Of a DNA stretch of 53,737 nt, positions 17,857 to 28,385 are shown piece after piece (within the stretch, counting starts at the first letter, position 1; the number at the start of each line of letters is the position of its first letter). This DNA comes from Sphingopyxis solisilvae (GTDB lineage Bacteria; Pseudomonadota; Alphaproteobacteria; Sphingomonadales; Sphingomonadaceae). The notes beneath the pieces were generated by a model. It was not told the DNA's origin and ran no database searches. It saw nothing but the letters and a program-made list of their open reading frames with translations. Where the stretch lies: the NCBI RefSeq assembly GCF_015475875.1, contig NZ_JADKYM010000020.1, positions 1 to 53,737 on the forward strand, given 5' to 3'. A program made the translations under genes and the position numbers.

Positions 17857-18926
17857 TGCTTTACTGGCTGGCGGAATGGCTGGGCTTTCCGGGGGTTTTG
17901 AACCTCATCCGTTACCTGAGCTTCCGCTCGGGCGCGGCGGTCGCGACCGCGCTGATCATCGGGCTGTGGATCGGGCCGCGCTTCATCCTGATGCTGCGGA
18001 TGCGGCAGGGCAAGGGGCAGCCGATCCGCGACGACGGGCCGCAGAGCCATCTCGCGAAAAAGGGCACGCCGACAATGGGCGGGCTGATGATCCTCATCTC
18101 GCTGATGATCTCGGCGCTGCTGTGGATGGACCTGTCGAACCGCTTTGTCTGGGCCTGTATTTTCGTGACCGGTGGGTTCGCCGCGGTCGGTTTTCTCGAC
18201 GATCTGGACAAGGTCACCAAAGCCAGCCACCGCGGCATTCCGGGGCGGGTGCGGCTGCTGATCGAATTCCTGATCGCCGGAGTCGCAGTATTCCTGATCG
18301 TGTCGCGCACCGGTACCGACCTGTATCTGCCCTTTTTCAACGATGTCGTGATCGAGCTGGGGCCGCTCTATTATGTCTTTGCGATGGTGCTGATCGTCGG
18401 TTTCGGCAATGCGGTGAACCTGACCGACGGGCTCGATGGGCTCGCAACCTTTCCGGTCATCATCGCCAGCCTGACCTTCCTCGTCATCGTCTATCTGTCG
18501 GGCAATGTGAAATTCGCCGAATATCTGGGCATCCCGCATGTTTCGGGGGCAGGCGAGCTGGCGGTGTTTGCCGCCGCAATCATCGGCGCCTGCCTGGCCT
18601 TCCTGTGGTTCAACGCGCCGCCCGCGGCGGTGTTCATGGGCGATACGGGCAGCCTCGCGCTCGGCGGCGCGCTGGCGACGATCGCGGTGACGGCGCAGCA
18701 TGAACTGGTGCTGGTCCTGGTCGGCGGGCTGTTCGTGGTCGAGGCCTTGTCGGTGATCATCCAGGTTTTCTGGTACAAGCGCACCGGCAAGCGGGTGTTC
18801 CGCATGGCGCCGATCCACCATCATTTCGAGCAGATGGGCTGGCCCGAATCGACCGTCGTCATCCGCTTCTGGATCGTCTCGATCGTTCTGGCGCTCGCGG
18901 GGCTCGCGACCTTGAAACTGCGGTGA
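17856..18926 (+). CDS. mraY: Phospho-MurNAc-pentapeptide-transferase
   Basis: Integral membrane enzyme that transfers phospho-MurNAc-pentapeptide to undecaprenyl phosphate, forming lipid I. The 356-residue protein has about ten hydrophobic segments. Conserved pieces include [25 protein letters not shown] with the Asp-Asp pair, [13 protein letters not shown], and the C-terminal [16 protein letters not shown] with its His cluster. The ATG at 17856 shares one base with murF's stop codon; a TTG just upstream is also possible. murD starts 4 nt before its end. Confidence 0.97.
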   Translation: MLYWLAEWLGFPGVLNLIRYLSFRSGAAVATALIIGLWIGPRFILMLRMRQGKGQPIRDDGPQSHLAKKGTPTMGGLMILISLMISALLWMDLSNRFVWACIFVTGGFAAVGFLDDLDKVTKASHRGIPGRVRLLIEFLIAGVAVFLIVSRTGTDLYLPFFNDVVIELGPLYYVFAMVLIVGFGNAVNLTDGLDGLATFPVIIASLTFLVIVYLSGNVKFAEYLGIPHVSGAGELAVFAAAIIGACLAFLWFNAPPAAVFMGDTGSLALGGALATIAVTAQHELVLVLVGGLFVVEALSVIIQVFWYKRTGKRVFRMAPIHHHFEQMGWPESTVVIRFWIVSIVLALAGLATLKLR

Positions 18927-20227
18927 TCACTTCGCGCGCCTTTGCCGGTCGCCGCTATGCGGTGCTGGGGCTGGCGCGCTCGGGGCTCGCGACGGTCGCG
19001 GCGCTCGTTGCCAGCGGCGCCGGGGTGACTGCCTGGGACGACCGCGAGGATGCGCGCGACGACGCGATGGCGCTCGGCGCCGACATCGGCAATCCGCTCG
19101 AGATCGACCTGATCGGTTTTGCGGGCGTGGTGGTGTCGCCGGGCGTGCCGCTCAACCGCCACCCGATCGCGGCGCATGCGCGCGAGGCGCATGTGCCGGT
19201 GATCGGCGACGTCGAGCTGTTCGCCGAGGCGCAAGGCGAACTGCCGCCGCACAAGGTGGTCGGCATTACCGGCACCAACGGCAAATCGACCGTCACCGCG
19301 CTGATCCACCATATGCTGGAAAGCGCCGGGATGGCGTCGCTGATGGGCGGCAATATCGGGCTGCCGATCCTCTCGCGCGATCCTCTCCCCGAAGGCGGGG
19401 TCTATGTGCTCGAACTGTCGAGCTACCAGATCGACCTGTCGCACAGCCTGGCGTGCGACGTTGCGGTGCTGACCAACCTGAGCCCCGACCATCTCGACCG
19501 CTACGACGGTTTCGCCGGCTATGCGGCGTCCAAAGCGCGGCTCTTTTCGCTCCAGCACCAGGATCAGGTGGCGATCGTCGCGGTCGACGACGACCCGTCA
19601 AAGATGATCGCGGGGCGGATCAACCACCGTCTGCACCGCGTGTCGGGCAAGGATATCGACCCGGTCGACCAGGCGCGCTGGCCCGCGCTGCAAGGCCCGC
19701 ACAATGCGCAGAACGCCGTCTGTGCCATCGCGGTGTGCCGGGTGCTGGGATTGAACGACGAAGCGATCGAACGCGGTCTCGCCACCTTTCGGTCGTTGCC
19801 GCATCGGATGGAATTGGTCGGCGAAGCCCGTGGCGCGCGCTGGTATAACGACAGCAAGGCGACCAACGCGGCTTCCGCTGCACCGGCGCTGGCGGCGTTT
19901 CCGCCGGCGCCGGACCAGCGCCTGCACTGGATTGCCGGGGGGCAGGCGAAGGGCGACGGGCTGACGGCGTGCCGCCCGTGGTTCGGTCATGTGAAACAGG
20001 CCTATCTGATCGGCGAGGCGATGGAGTCGTTTTCGGCCGAAATCGGTGATGCCATTGCGGTGCAACGGTCGGGCGATATGGCAACCGCGGTCGCACAGGC
20101 GGCGGCGGCGGTGCGGCCGGGCGACGTCGTGCTGTTGTCACCGGCCTGCGCGTCGTTCGACCAGTTCAAGGATTATGAGCAGCGCGGCGATACATTCCGC
20201 GCGCTGGTGCAGGCGCTGGGGGCATGA
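18923..20227 (+). CDS. murD: UDP-MurNAc-L-alanine:D-glutamate ligase
   Basis: Adds D-glutamate to UDP-MurNAc-L-Ala. The 434-residue protein has an N-terminal Rossmann motif VLGLARSG, the P-loop [15 protein letters not shown] (113-127), the conserved [10 protein letters not shown] segment, [16 protein letters not shown] and the [15 protein letters not shown] hinge. It starts with GTG overlapping the mraY stop (GTGA). ftsW begins 4 nt before its end. Confidence 0.97.
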   Translation: MITSRAFAGRRYAVLGLARSGLATVAALVASGAGVTAWDDREDARDDAMALGADIGNPLEIDLIGFAGVVVSPGVPLNRHPIAAHAREAHVPVIGDVELFAEAQGELPPHKVVGITGTNGKSTVTALIHHMLESAGMASLMGGNIGLPILSRDPLPEGGVYVLELSSYQIDLSHSLACDVAVLTNLSPDHLDRYDGFAGYAASKARLFSLQHQDQVAIVAVDDDPSKMIAGRINHRLHRVSGKDIDPVDQARWPALQGPHNAQNAVCAIAVCRVLGLNDEAIERGLATFRSLPHRMELVGEARGARWYNDSKATNAASAAPALAAFPPAPDQRLHWIAGGQAKGDGLTACRPWFGHVKQAYLIGEAMESFSAEIGDAIAVQRSGDMATAVAQAAAAVRPGDVVLLSPACASFDQFKDYEQRGDTFRALVQALGA

Positions 20228-21462
20228 GCGGGGGAATGGACCAGATGGACAGCGTGACCGAACGGCCGGTGATCGCAGCGACGCGGACCGTCAAGCGCCG
20301 CGGCCCGCGGCTCAGCCGCGCCGACCGCACCCCGCTGGGCCTGTGGTTCTGGGAAATCGACCGCGTCCTTCTCCTCCTCGTGTCGATGCTGGTGGCGATC
20401 GGGCTGGTCGCGGTGGCGGCAGCGTCGCCGGTGGCGGCGCAGAAATTGTCGACCAGCACCGCGTCGCTCGACCCGCTCTATTATTTCTATCGCCAGATGA
20501 TGTGGGTGATCGTCGGGGTGCCGGTGATGCTCGCCGTTTCGATGCTGCCCAAGGCGCAGGCGCGACGCTTCGCGATCTACGGGACGATCACTTTTCTTGT
20601 CCTGCTGTTCCTGGTGCCCTTGGTCGGCACCACTGTGAACGGCGCGCAGCGCTGGATCGGCAGCGGGGTTTTCCGCTTGCAACCGTCCGAGTTTCTGAAA
20701 CCTTTTTTTGCGGTCACGCTGGCATGGGTGCTGTCGCTGCGCCTGCATGACCAGAGCCTGCCAGTCGTGCCGCTGACTTTTGTGCTGACCGGGGTCATCG
20801 CCGTGCTGCTGATGGGGCAGCCCGATCTGGGGCAGACGGTGATTTTTGCCGCGACCTGGCTGGTGCTGGTGCTCGTCGCCGGGCTGTCGATGCGGATCAT
20901 GGGGATGCTCGCGGCGACCGGGGTTGTCGGCATCATCCTCGCCTATTTCTTCTATCCGGTGGCGCAGCAGCGCATCAACATCTGGCTGTTCGCCGAAGGC
21001 GACAGTTTCCAGGTCGACCGCGCGCATGCGACGCTGACCGCGGGCGGCCTGATCGGCACCGGGCCGGGGGCGGGACTGGCGAAGTTCCAGCTGCCCGAAG
21101 CGCACACCGATTATATCTTCTCGGTCATCGGCGAAGAATTCGGGATGATCGCCTGCATCGCGATCGCCATTCTCTATCTCGCGATCATCGTCCGCGTGCT
21201 GGTGCGCCTGCTTGACGAAGAAGACAGCTTCCTGATTCTCGCGGTCGCGGGCCTGATCGCGCAGTTCGGCGGGCAGGCGACGATCAACATGGCGGTAAAC
21301 ACCCAGCTGTTCCCGTCGAAGGGCATGACCCTGCCGTTCATCAGCTATGGCGGGTCGTCGTTCATCGCGCTGTCGATCGGCATGGGTTTGCTCTTGTCGC
21401 TGACCCGGCGAAACCCCTATGCGGCGCGGGTGTCGATGACCCGCAACTGGAACAAGAAATGA
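20224..21462 (+). CDS. ftsW: Septal peptidoglycan polymerase FtsW (SEDS family)
   Basis: Polymerises glycan strands at the septum in a complex with FtsI. The 412-residue protein has a cytoplasmic N-terminus of about 40 residues and about ten transmembrane segments. Family signatures include NGAQRWIG with FRLQPSEFLK, then GPGAGLAKFQLPEAHTDYIF followed by SVIGEEFG, and near the end PFISYGGSS. The Asp in HTDYIF is in the position of the catalytic Asp of SEDS enzymes. It overlaps murD by 4 nt and is 10 nt from murG. Confidence 0.96.
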   Translation: MSGGMDQMDSVTERPVIAATRTVKRRGPRLSRADRTPLGLWFWEIDRVLLLLVSMLVAIGLVAVAAASPVAAQKLSTSTASLDPLYYFYRQMMWVIVGVPVMLAVSMLPKAQARRFAIYGTITFLVLLFLVPLVGTTVNGAQRWIGSGVFRLQPSEFLKPFFAVTLAWVLSLRLHDQSLPVVPLTFVLTGVIAVLLMGQPDLGQTVIFAATWLVLVLVAGLSMRIMGMLAATGVVGIILAYFFYPVAQQRINIWLFAEGDSFQVDRAHATLTAGGLIGTGPGAGLAKFQLPEAHTDYIFSVIGEEFGMIACIAIAILYLAIIVRVLVRLLDEEDSFLILAVAGLIAQFGGQATINMAVNTQLFPSKGMTLPFISYGGSSFIALSIGMGLLLSLTRRNPYAARVSMTRNWNKK

Positions 21463-21472
21463 GTGCCCGGAA

Positions 21473-22657
21473 ATGACCGCGACCCGCCACTATCTGCTCG
21501 CCGCGGGCGGGACGGGGGGGCATATGCTGCCCGCCTATGCGCTCGCGGGTGAACTGATCGCGCGCGGGCATCGCGTCGCGCTGGTCAGCGACGATCGCGG
21601 CCTGAAGATTCCCGGCGCCCCTGCCGAGATGGAAACGCATGTCCTGCCCGCCGGTCGCGTGGCGGGCGGGCCCATCGGCTGGATCAAGGCGGCGCTGGCG
21701 ATCCGCAAGGGGCGCCGCATGGCGATCGACCTGATCCGCGACTTCGACCCTGCGGTCGTCGTCGGCTTCGGCGGCTATCCCTCGCTGCCCAGCCTGCTCG
21801 CCGCGGGCGCGACGAAACGGCCGCGCGTGTTGCACGAACAGAATGCCGTGCTCGGCCGGGTCAATCGCATGATGGCGCCGCGCGTCGATGCGGTGGCGGT
21901 CGCCTATCACAATATCCAGCGCTATCCGGCGGGGCATGAACTGAAGAAGCACATCACCGGCAATCCGGTGCGCGACGAGATTGTCGCGATCCGCGAGGAG
22001 GGTTTCCCGCCGCTGAGCGAGGATGGCATTTTCCGCCTGCTCGTGGTCGGCGGCAGCCTGGGGGCGACGGTGCTCAGCGATGTCGTTCCCGCCGCGATCG
22101 CGATGCTGCCGCGCGCGCTGCTCGACCGGTTGCAGGTGGTGCAGCAGTGCCGCGAGGCCGACCTGGAAGATGTGCGCGGCAAATATGCCGCGCTGGGCGT
22201 CGCCGCCGAATGCGCCACTTACATTGCCGATTTCCCCGACCGGCTGCGCTGGGCGCATCTGGTGATCGCGCGCGCCGGGGCGTCGACCGTCGCCGAACTC
22301 GCCTGCGCCGGGCGGCCCGCGATTTTCGTTCCCTATCCACACGCGATGGACAATCACCAGACCTATAATGTTGTCGATATGGTCGAGGCGGGCGGCGCGC
22401 GCTCGATCCCGCAACCGCAATTCACCGCCGGCGAACTTGCGAAGCAGATCCAGCGCATGGCGCTCGAACCCGGCGCGCTGGAGAATGCCGCCGCGCGCGC
22501 CGCGAGCTGCGGCCTGCCCGATGCGACGCGCGACCTTGCCGACCTTGTCGAATCGCTCGCCGCGCCGCCGATGATGGACGTGATCCGCGTCGGTGGACCG
22601 TCGGGCCAGCGTGCCGCCGCAACCGGCATGGCGTCGGCGCGCATGGGAGGCGAATGA
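21473..22657 (+). CDS. murG: UDP-GlcNAc:lipid I N-acetylglucosaminyltransferase
   Basis: Converts lipid I to lipid II on the cytoplasmic face of the membrane. The 394-residue GT-B enzyme has the N-terminal glycine-rich loop [12 protein letters not shown] (10-21), [22 protein letters not shown], the donor-domain motif VGGSLGA and the sugar-nucleotide site [13 protein letters not shown] with YPHAMDNHQ. The C-terminal 25 residues are an Ala/Gly/Met-rich tail not needed for the fold. It is 10 nt downstream of ftsW, and the murC start overlaps its stop. Confidence 0.96.
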   Translation: MTATRHYLLAAGGTGGHMLPAYALAGELIARGHRVALVSDDRGLKIPGAPAEMETHVLPAGRVAGGPIGWIKAALAIRKGRRMAIDLIRDFDPAVVVGFGGYPSLPSLLAAGATKRPRVLHEQNAVLGRVNRMMAPRVDAVAVAYHNIQRYPAGHELKKHITGNPVRDEIVAIREEGFPPLSEDGIFRLLVVGGSLGATVLSDVVPAAIAMLPRALLDRLQVVQQCREADLEDVRGKYAALGVAAECATYIADFPDRLRWAHLVIARAGASTVAELACAGRPAIFVPYPHAMDNHQTYNVVDMVEAGGARSIPQPQFTAGELAKQIQRMALEPGALENAAARAASCGLPDATRDLADLVESLAAPPMMDVIRVGGPSGQRAAATGMASARMGGE

Positions 22658-24090
22658 TGCGCGGCGTTGCCACCGACATCGGCACCATCCATTTCATCGG
22701 CATCGGCGGCATCGGCATGTCGGGCATCGCCGAGGTCATGCACAACCTCGGCTATCAGGTGCAGGGCAGCGACATTGCCGACGGCTATGTCATCGAAGGG
22801 TTGCGCAAACGCGGGATCAAGGTTGCGATCGGGCATGATGCCGCGAACGTCGAGGGCGTTTCGGTGGTCGTCACCTCGACCGCGGTTAAACGCGGCAATC
22901 CCGAGGTCGAGGCGGCGCTGGCGCAGCGCATCCCGCTCGTCCGGCGCGCCGAAATGCTCGCCGAACTGATGCGGCTGAAATCGACCGTCGCCATCGCCGG
23001 GACGCACGGCAAGACGACGACGACCAGCCTGGTCGCGGCGTTGCTCGACGCGGGCGGGATCGACCCGACGGTGATCAACGGCGGGATCATCAACAATTAC
23101 GGATCGAACGCACGCCTTGGCGACAGCGACTGGATGGTCGTCGAGGCCGACGAGAGCGACGGCAGCTTCCTGCGCCTCGACGGCACGATCGCGGTGGTCA
23201 CCAACATCGATCCCGAACATCTCGACCATTATGGCAGCTTCGACGCGATCAAGGACGCCTTCGTCGAGTTTATCGAGAATGTCCCCTTCTATGGCGCGGC
23301 GATGCTGTGTCTCGACCATCCCGAGGTGCAGGCAATCATCCCGCGCATCCGCGACCGGCGGATCGTGACCTATGGTTTCTCCGCCCAAGCCGATGTGCGC
23401 GGCACCAACGTGGTGCCCGGTCCCGACGGCAATCGCTTCGACGTCGTCGTCCGCGACCGCGACGGCAACAGCCGGACGATCGAAGGCATCCACCTGCCGA
23501 TGTCGGGGCGCCACAACGTCCAGAACTCGCTCGCGGCGATTGCGGTCGCGCTGCACATGGGTGTGCCGGACGACAAGATCGTGTCGGGCTTCAACGGTTT
23601 TGCCGGGGTCAAGCGCCGCTTCACCAAGGTTGGCGAGTTTGCGACCGGAGAGGGTGTCATCACGGTGATTGACGATTACGCCCACCACCCGGTCGAGATC
23701 CGTGCGGTGCTGTCGGCGGCGCGCGAAGGCGTCGGGGCCGGGCGCGTTGTCGGCGTGGTCCAGCCGCACCGCTTTACACGCCTGCGCGATCATATGGACG
23801 ATTTCCAGCAGGCGTTTAACGACGCCGACATCGTGCTCGCCTTGCCGGTCTACACCGCGGGCGAGGCGCCGATCGAGGGCGTGACGTCGGACGCGCTGGT
23901 CGCGGGGCTGCGCGACCGCGGGCATCGGCAGGCTAGCGTCGTCGCGGATGCGGCAGAGCTGGCTGTAAGCATCGCGGATAGCATCAAGGCAGGCGATCTT
24001 GGTGCGGGCGACATGATTATCTGCCTTGGCGCGGGCGACATTACCAAGATGGCAGCGGGGCTGGCGAGCGCGGTGGAGGGAGCCAAGTGA
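22654..24090 (+). CDS. murC: UDP-N-acetylmuramate:L-alanine ligase
   Basis: Adds the first stem-peptide residue, L-alanine, to UDP-MurNAc. The 478-residue protein has [15 protein letters not shown] (14-28), the P-loop [12 protein letters not shown] (115-126), [23 protein letters not shown] and the C-terminal [11 protein letters not shown] and QPHRFTR motifs. These mark it as the canonical MurC, in contrast to the paralogue at 1382-2770 whose P-loop is GTSGKST. A second ATG lies 3 nt after the chosen one. Confidence 0.97.
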   Translation: MMRGVATDIGTIHFIGIGGIGMSGIAEVMHNLGYQVQGSDIADGYVIEGLRKRGIKVAIGHDAANVEGVSVVVTSTAVKRGNPEVEAALAQRIPLVRRAEMLAELMRLKSTVAIAGTHGKTTTTSLVAALLDAGGIDPTVINGGIINNYGSNARLGDSDWMVVEADESDGSFLRLDGTIAVVTNIDPEHLDHYGSFDAIKDAFVEFIENVPFYGAAMLCLDHPEVQAIIPRIRDRRIVTYGFSAQADVRGTNVVPGPDGNRFDVVVRDRDGNSRTIEGIHLPMSGRHNVQNSLAAIAVALHMGVPDDKIVSGFNGFAGVKRRFTKVGEFATGEGVITVIDDYAHHPVEIRAVLSAAREGVGAGRVVGVVQPHRFTRLRDHMDDFQQAFNDADIVLALPVYTAGEAPIEGVTSDALVAGLRDRGHRQASVVADAAELAVSIADSIKAGDLGAGDMIICLGAGDITKMAAGLASAVEGAK

Positions 24091-24122
24091 TCCTGCTTTT
24101 GCCCGACATCATGCTCAACTTT

Positions 24123-24196
24123 CCGTTCGTGTCGAGCGAAGTCGAGACACGGCAACGCCGCGCCAAGCGTCTTTCGACTTCGCTCGGGACGAACGG
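24123..24196. repeat. REP-like inverted repeat between murC and murB
   Basis: The arm 24123-24145 (starting CCGTTCGTGTCGAGCGAAG) pairs with 24174-24196 with 21 of 23 positions matched. The 28-nt loop contains more short complementary bases. It shares the core CGAGCGAAG with the palindrome at 2836-2906. The element fills most of the 121-nt gap between murC and murB, the largest gap in the dcw cluster before ftsZ, and its right end touches the murB ribosome binding site. Confidence 0.8.
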
Positions 24197-24211
24197 GGAA
24201 GGGGTGCGGTT

Positions 24212-25111
24212 GTGAGCGACCTTGTCACCCTCACATCCGTCCGCGGCAAGCTCACCCAGCAAGCCCCGCTCGCCCCGCTCGTCTGGTTCAAGTCGGGCGG
24301 CCCCGCCGACTGGCTGTTCGAACCCAGGGACGCCGACGACCTTGCCGATTTTCTCCGCGATCTTGACCCCGCGATCCCCGTAATGGCGCTCGGCCTCGGT
24401 TCGAACCTGATCGTCCGCGACGGCGGCTTTCCCGGCGTCGTCGTGCGGCTCGGGAAGGCCTTCGCCAAGGTCGAGGCGATCGACGCGACGACGCTGCGCT
24501 GCGGCGGCGGCGCTTCGGGCATCCTAGTCTCCTCGACCGCGCGAGATGCCGGGATTGCAGGGATGGAGTTCCTTCGCTCGATCCCCGGCACGGTCGGCGG
24601 TTTCGTCCGCATGAACGGCGGTGCCTATGGCAGCGAGGTCAAGGATATATTGGTCGATTGCGAGGTCGTTTTGCGCTCGGGCGAGCGCCGCACGCTTACG
24701 CTCGCCGACCTTGGCTACACCTATCGCCACAGCGAACTGCCCGAGGGCGCGGTCGTCGTCGGCGCAACCTTCCGCGGTCGCCCCGGCGAACCCGCCGCCA
24801 TTCAGGCCGAGATGGACCGCATCTCGGCGAGCCGCGAAGCGTCGCAGCCCCTGCGCTCGAAAACCGGCGGCTCGACCTTCAAGAACCCCGACGGCCACAA
24901 GGCCTGGCAGCTCGTCGACGCGGCCGGGTGCCGCGGCCTCGCGGTGGGCGGCGCGCAGGTCAGCGAAAAACACACCAATTTCCTCATCAATACCGGCGAA
25001 GCGACGAGCGCCGACATCGAAGCATTGGGCGAGGAAGTCCGCCGGCGGGTGAAGGACAAGAGCGGCATCGAATTGCAATGGGAGATTCAGCGCGTGGGGG
25101 TCATGAAGTGA
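24212..25111 (+). CDS. murB: UDP-N-acetylenolpyruvoylglucosamine reductase
   Basis: FAD enzyme that reduces UDP-GlcNAc-enolpyruvate to UDP-MurNAc. The 299-residue protein has LGLGSNLIVRDGGFPGVVV and PGTVGGFVRMNGGAYGSEV (FAD binding), LGYTYRHSELP, and the catalytic-serine region SKTGGSTFKNPDGHKAWQL. The GTG start at 24212 is chosen because GGGGAAGGGG precedes it and the N-terminus fits the family; reading further upstream would run through the inverted repeat. The ddl start overlaps its stop. Confidence 0.95.
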   Translation: MSDLVTLTSVRGKLTQQAPLAPLVWFKSGGPADWLFEPRDADDLADFLRDLDPAIPVMALGLGSNLIVRDGGFPGVVVRLGKAFAKVEAIDATTLRCGGGASGILVSSTARDAGIAGMEFLRSIPGTVGGFVRMNGGAYGSEVKDILVDCEVVLRSGERRTLTLADLGYTYRHSELPEGAVVVGATFRGRPGEPAAIQAEMDRISASREASQPLRSKTGGSTFKNPDGHKAWQLVDAAGCRGLAVGGAQVSEKHTNFLINTGEATSADIEALGEEVRRRVKDKSGIELQWEIQRVGVMK

Positions 25112-26034
25112 GCCGCGGCCCCTGGCATGTCGCCGTCCTGATGGGCGGCTGGTCCGCCGAACGAGAAGTGTCGCTGATGAGCGGCAACGGCGTCGCCGAC
25201 GCGCTGGAAAGCCGCGGGCACAAGGTCACGCGAATCGACATGGACCGCGACGTCGCCCGTAAGCTCGCCGATGCGAAGCCCGATGTCGTGTTCAACGCGC
25301 TCCACGGTGTTCCGGGCGAGGATGGCACGGTGCAGGGGATGCTCGACCTGATGGGGCTCAAATATACCCATAGCGGCCTCGTCACATCGGTGATCGCGAT
25401 CGACAAGGAATTGACGAAGCAGGCGCTGGTGCCGCATGGCATTCCGATGCCGACGGGGACCATGGTCGACAGCGAAAGCCTGTTTACAGTCGACCCTTTG
25501 CCGCGCCCTTATGTGCTGAAACCCGTCAACGAAGGCTCGTCGGTCGGGATTGCAATCGTCAAGGACGACAGCAATTACGGCAACCCGATTGCGCGCGATG
25601 CGATGGGTCCTTGGCAGAAGTTTGACCGCCTGCTCGCCGAACCCTTTATCAAGGGACGCGAGATGACCGTTGCCGTCCTTGCTGACACGCCGCTCGCGGT
25701 TACCGAATTACGCGTGAAGTCGGGCTTCTACGACTATGACGCCAAATATACTCCGGGCTTGACCGAACATATATGCCCAGCCGACATCCCCGCCGACGTG
25801 GCGCAGCGGATGATGGACCTGGCGCTGCAAGCACACCGCCTGCTCGGCTGCAAGGGTGCTTCGCGCTCGGATTTTCGCTGGGATGACGAACATGGGCTGG
25901 CGGGCATTTTCCTGCTCGAAGTCAACACCCAACCGGGGATGACGCCGCTCAGCCTGGTGCCCGAACAGGGACGCGCCGTCGGCATGGATTATGCCGAACT
26001 CGTCGAACGCATCGTGGGGGAAGCGTTATTATGA
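25108..26034 (+). CDS. ddl: D-alanine:D-alanine ligase
   Basis: Joins two D-alanines with ATP to make the dipeptide MurF uses. This 308-residue ATP-grasp enzyme has MGGWSAEREVSLMSG at the N-terminus, NALHGVPGEDGTVQG, YVLKPVNEGSSVGI (ATP-grasp loop), TEHICPADIP, and the metal-binding end RSDFRWDD with LLEVNTQPGMTPLSL. The GTG start overlaps the murB stop (GTGA). The Ser in GEDGTVQG context is typical of D-Ala rather than D-lactate ligases only in part, so specificity is taken from context. ftsQ follows, overlapping by 4 nt. Confidence 0.95.
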   Translation: MSRGPWHVAVLMGGWSAEREVSLMSGNGVADALESRGHKVTRIDMDRDVARKLADAKPDVVFNALHGVPGEDGTVQGMLDLMGLKYTHSGLVTSVIAIDKELTKQALVPHGIPMPTGTMVDSESLFTVDPLPRPYVLKPVNEGSSVGIAIVKDDSNYGNPIARDAMGPWQKFDRLLAEPFIKGREMTVAVLADTPLAVTELRVKSGFYDYDAKYTPGLTEHICPADIPADVAQRMMDLALQAHRLLGCKGASRSDFRWDDEHGLAGIFLLEVNTQPGMTPLSLVPEQGRAVGMDYAELVERIVGEALL

Positions 26035-26972
26035 GCAAGACCCAGATCAAGCGCGGTAAGGCGCCGCCGCGGCGGCCCGCACGCGCGCCGAAGAAACGGC
26101 GCAAGGTCCAGCAGTCGCGGCTGAACGCGATCATCAACGCGCTGCCGATCAGTCCGCAGCGGTTGCAGAAGATCGCCAACTGGACCGTCGGGATCAGCCT
26201 GTTCGCGGTCGCCGGGCTGGTGGCGCATGCGACGGGGGTGACCGCCAAGGTGCATGAGGAGTGGGCGCAGGTCGTCGGCCGCGCCGGGTTCCAGGTCAAG
26301 AAGGTCGAGGTCGTCGGCGCCGACCGGATCGACCGGCTGAAAGTGTACGACATCGCGCTGGCGCAGAAGGACCGGTCGATGGCGGCGGTCGATCTCGCCG
26401 ACGTGCGCAGCGACCTGATGCGTTATGGCTGGATCAAGGATGCGCGCGTATCGCGGCGGCTACCCGACACGCTGGTCGTCGATATCGTCGAGCGTACCCC
26501 CGCGGCGATCTGGCAGCATGGCGGGCGCTTGTCGCTGATCGACGAAAAGGGCGTGGTGCTGGAGCCGGTGACGGTGGCAACGATGCCCGACCTGCCGCTG
26601 GTCATCGGACCCAAGGCGAACCAGCGGTCGCAGGATCTTGACCGGTTGCTGGCCGAGGCGAGTTCGCTCAAGGAATTGCTCGCCGGCGCGACATGGGTCG
26701 GCAACCGCCGCTGGGATCTGCGCTTTCGCAGCGGCGAGACGCTGTCGCTGCCCGAAGGCGAGGCGGAGGCCAAGGCGGCGCTGGCGAAGTTTGCGCATCT
26801 CGACGGCGCCAACCGGCTGCTCGGGCGCGGCATCCTGCGTTTCGACATGCGCGATCCGAAACGCTTTGTTCTGCGATTGCCGCACGAGGGACAGGTGGCC
26901 CCCGCGCGGCTCGACGAGGCGCGCGAGGCGGTCGACGCCGTGGCAGCGGCCGCTACGGCGGAGAAGGGCTGA
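26031..26972 (+). CDS. ftsQ: Cell division protein FtsQ
   Basis: Divisome scaffold that recruits FtsL and FtsB. The 313-residue protein has a basic cytoplasmic N-terminus (residues 1-45, rich in Lys, Arg and Pro), one transmembrane segment at about 50-69, a POTRA domain from about 88 (FQVKKVEVVGADRID) and the FtsQ domain with AAIWQHGGRLSLIDEKGVVL. Position between ddl and ftsA matches the cluster. It overlaps ddl by 4 nt, and ftsA starts 3 nt after its stop. Confidence 0.94.
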   Translation: MSKTQIKRGKAPPRRPARAPKKRRKVQQSRLNAIINALPISPQRLQKIANWTVGISLFAVAGLVAHATGVTAKVHEEWAQVVGRAGFQVKKVEVVGADRIDRLKVYDIALAQKDRSMAAVDLADVRSDLMRYGWIKDARVSRRLPDTLVVDIVERTPAAIWQHGGRLSLIDEKGVVLEPVTVATMPDLPLVIGPKANQRSQDLDRLLAEASSLKELLAGATWVGNRRWDLRFRSGETLSLPEGEAEAKAALAKFAHLDGANRLLGRGILRFDMRDPKRFVLRLPHEGQVAPARLDEAREAVDAVAAAATAEKG

Positions 26973-26975
26973 GCC

Positions 26976-28232
26976 ATGCCGCCGCCGCGCATCGAAAAGA
27001 TCATCACCGCGCTCGATGTCGGCTCGTGGAAGGTCTGCGCGCTGATCGCGGGGCAGACCGCCGACGGCCAGCTGCACGTGCTCGGTACCGGGCAGCGCGA
27101 GAGCCGCGGCGTCCAGCGTGGTTATGTCGCCGACATGGAACAGACCGAACATGTCGTGCGCGAAGCGATCGAGCAGGCCGAACGCATCGCAGGGCTCAAC
27201 ATCGACGACGTCTGGGTCAGTTTTTCCGCGGGCGGCCTGCTCAGCGACGTCGCGCCGATCGAAAGCGAACTCGGCGGCCACCGGATCGAAAAAGAAGACA
27301 TCGACGACCTGCTCGCGGCGGGCCGCGCCGGGATCGACCCCGAAGGGCGGATGATCCTGCACGCGCAGCCGGCACTCTACACCCTCGACGGGCTGACCGG
27401 AGTCAAAAACCCGATCGGCCTCCACGCCGACCGGCTGGGCGTCGACATCCATATCATCATGGCCGACGGGGCGCCGGTGCGGAACCTGGAATCGGCGGTG
27501 CGGCAGGCGCATCTCGACGTCAACGCCGTGGTCGCCTCGCCGATCGCGGCGGGGCTGGCGTGCCTGTCGGATGAGGAGCGCGACCTGGGCGTGGCGCTGG
27601 TCGAACTGGGCGCCGCGGTGACGACGGTCTCGCTCTATGCGGGCGGGATGCTCGTCGAAATGGCGTCACTGCCGTTCGGCGCGAGCGACATCACCGACGA
27701 CATCGCCTCGGCCTTTGGCATAAGGCGCAGCCAGGCGCAGCGGTTACAAAGCTTTTACGGTTCGGCGTCGGCCAGCCCGCGCGACAATAACGAGGTGATC
27801 GAGCTGGAACCGGGCGCGCCCGCGGGCGGCGATTCGCCGCGCATCACGCGCGCGCAGCTGGTGTCGGTGATCCGCCAGCGGCTCGACGCGATGATGGGCG
27901 AGATCGGCCGGACGCTGAAAGATCTGCATTTCGTCGGCCCGATCGGGCGGCAGGTGGTGCTGGTCGGCGGCGGTGCCGACCTGAAGGGGATTGCCGATTA
28001 TACGCAGAGCGCGCTCGGCCGCGCCGCGCGCGTCGGCAGGCCGCGCGGGCTGCACGGCCTGCCCGATGCGCACAGCGGACCCGCTTTCGCGACGCTCGCG
28101 GGTTTGGTTCTGTATGCGGCGTCGGACCCGGTCGATCTGCGCGACCTGCCGATGATGGCGCAGGATGTGTACAAGCCGACTGGCACGTCGATCCTGCACC
28201 GGTTGATGGCCGCATTAAAAAGCAGTTTTTAG
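26976..28232 (+). CDS. ftsA: Cell division protein FtsA
   Basis: Actin-like ATPase that tethers FtsZ filaments to the membrane. The 418-residue protein has the phosphate-1 motif ITALDVGSWKVCALI, the SHS2-like 1C region, VALVELGAAVTTVSLYAGG (phosphate 2) and VVLVGGGADLKGI (adenosine motif). The C-terminal helix ILHRLMAALKSSF is amphipathic and would be the membrane anchor. The gap to ftsQ is 3 nt. Confidence 0.96.
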   Translation: MPPPRIEKIITALDVGSWKVCALIAGQTADGQLHVLGTGQRESRGVQRGYVADMEQTEHVVREAIEQAERIAGLNIDDVWVSFSAGGLLSDVAPIESELGGHRIEKEDIDDLLAAGRAGIDPEGRMILHAQPALYTLDGLTGVKNPIGLHADRLGVDIHIIMADGAPVRNLESAVRQAHLDVNAVVASPIAAGLACLSDEERDLGVALVELGAAVTTVSLYAGGMLVEMASLPFGASDITDDIASAFGIRRSQAQRLQSFYGSASASPRDNNEVIELEPGAPAGGDSPRITRAQLVSVIRQRLDAMMGEIGRTLKDLHFVGPIGRQVVLVGGGADLKGIADYTQSALGRAARVGRPRGLHGLPDAHSGPAFATLAGLVLYAASDPVDLRDLPMMAQDVYKPTGTSILHRLMAALKSSF

Positions 28233-28385
28233 GGGTCGCAAAGGCGAAAAGGTTAATTTTTTGGGTGATTCCCACGTCACAATAGTGCAATGCGGGTGCA
28301 GAAAACCGGACGGTCGGACACCCGCCCGGGTGGGTCGCAAGGTTGGGGAAGCGGCACCTGTCCGCCGCTGCAGGGAGACTTTTTG

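Noticed and set aside
24026..24211. Upstream extension of murB into the inverted repeat
   Set aside because: The peptide would encode the repeat and lacks any MurB feature; the GTG at 24212 has a proper ribosome binding site.
28233..28385. A promoter for ftsZ in the ftsA-ftsZ gap
   Set aside because: The gap is long enough and AT-rich near 28250, but I found no -35/-10 pair with acceptable spacing, so none is claimed.
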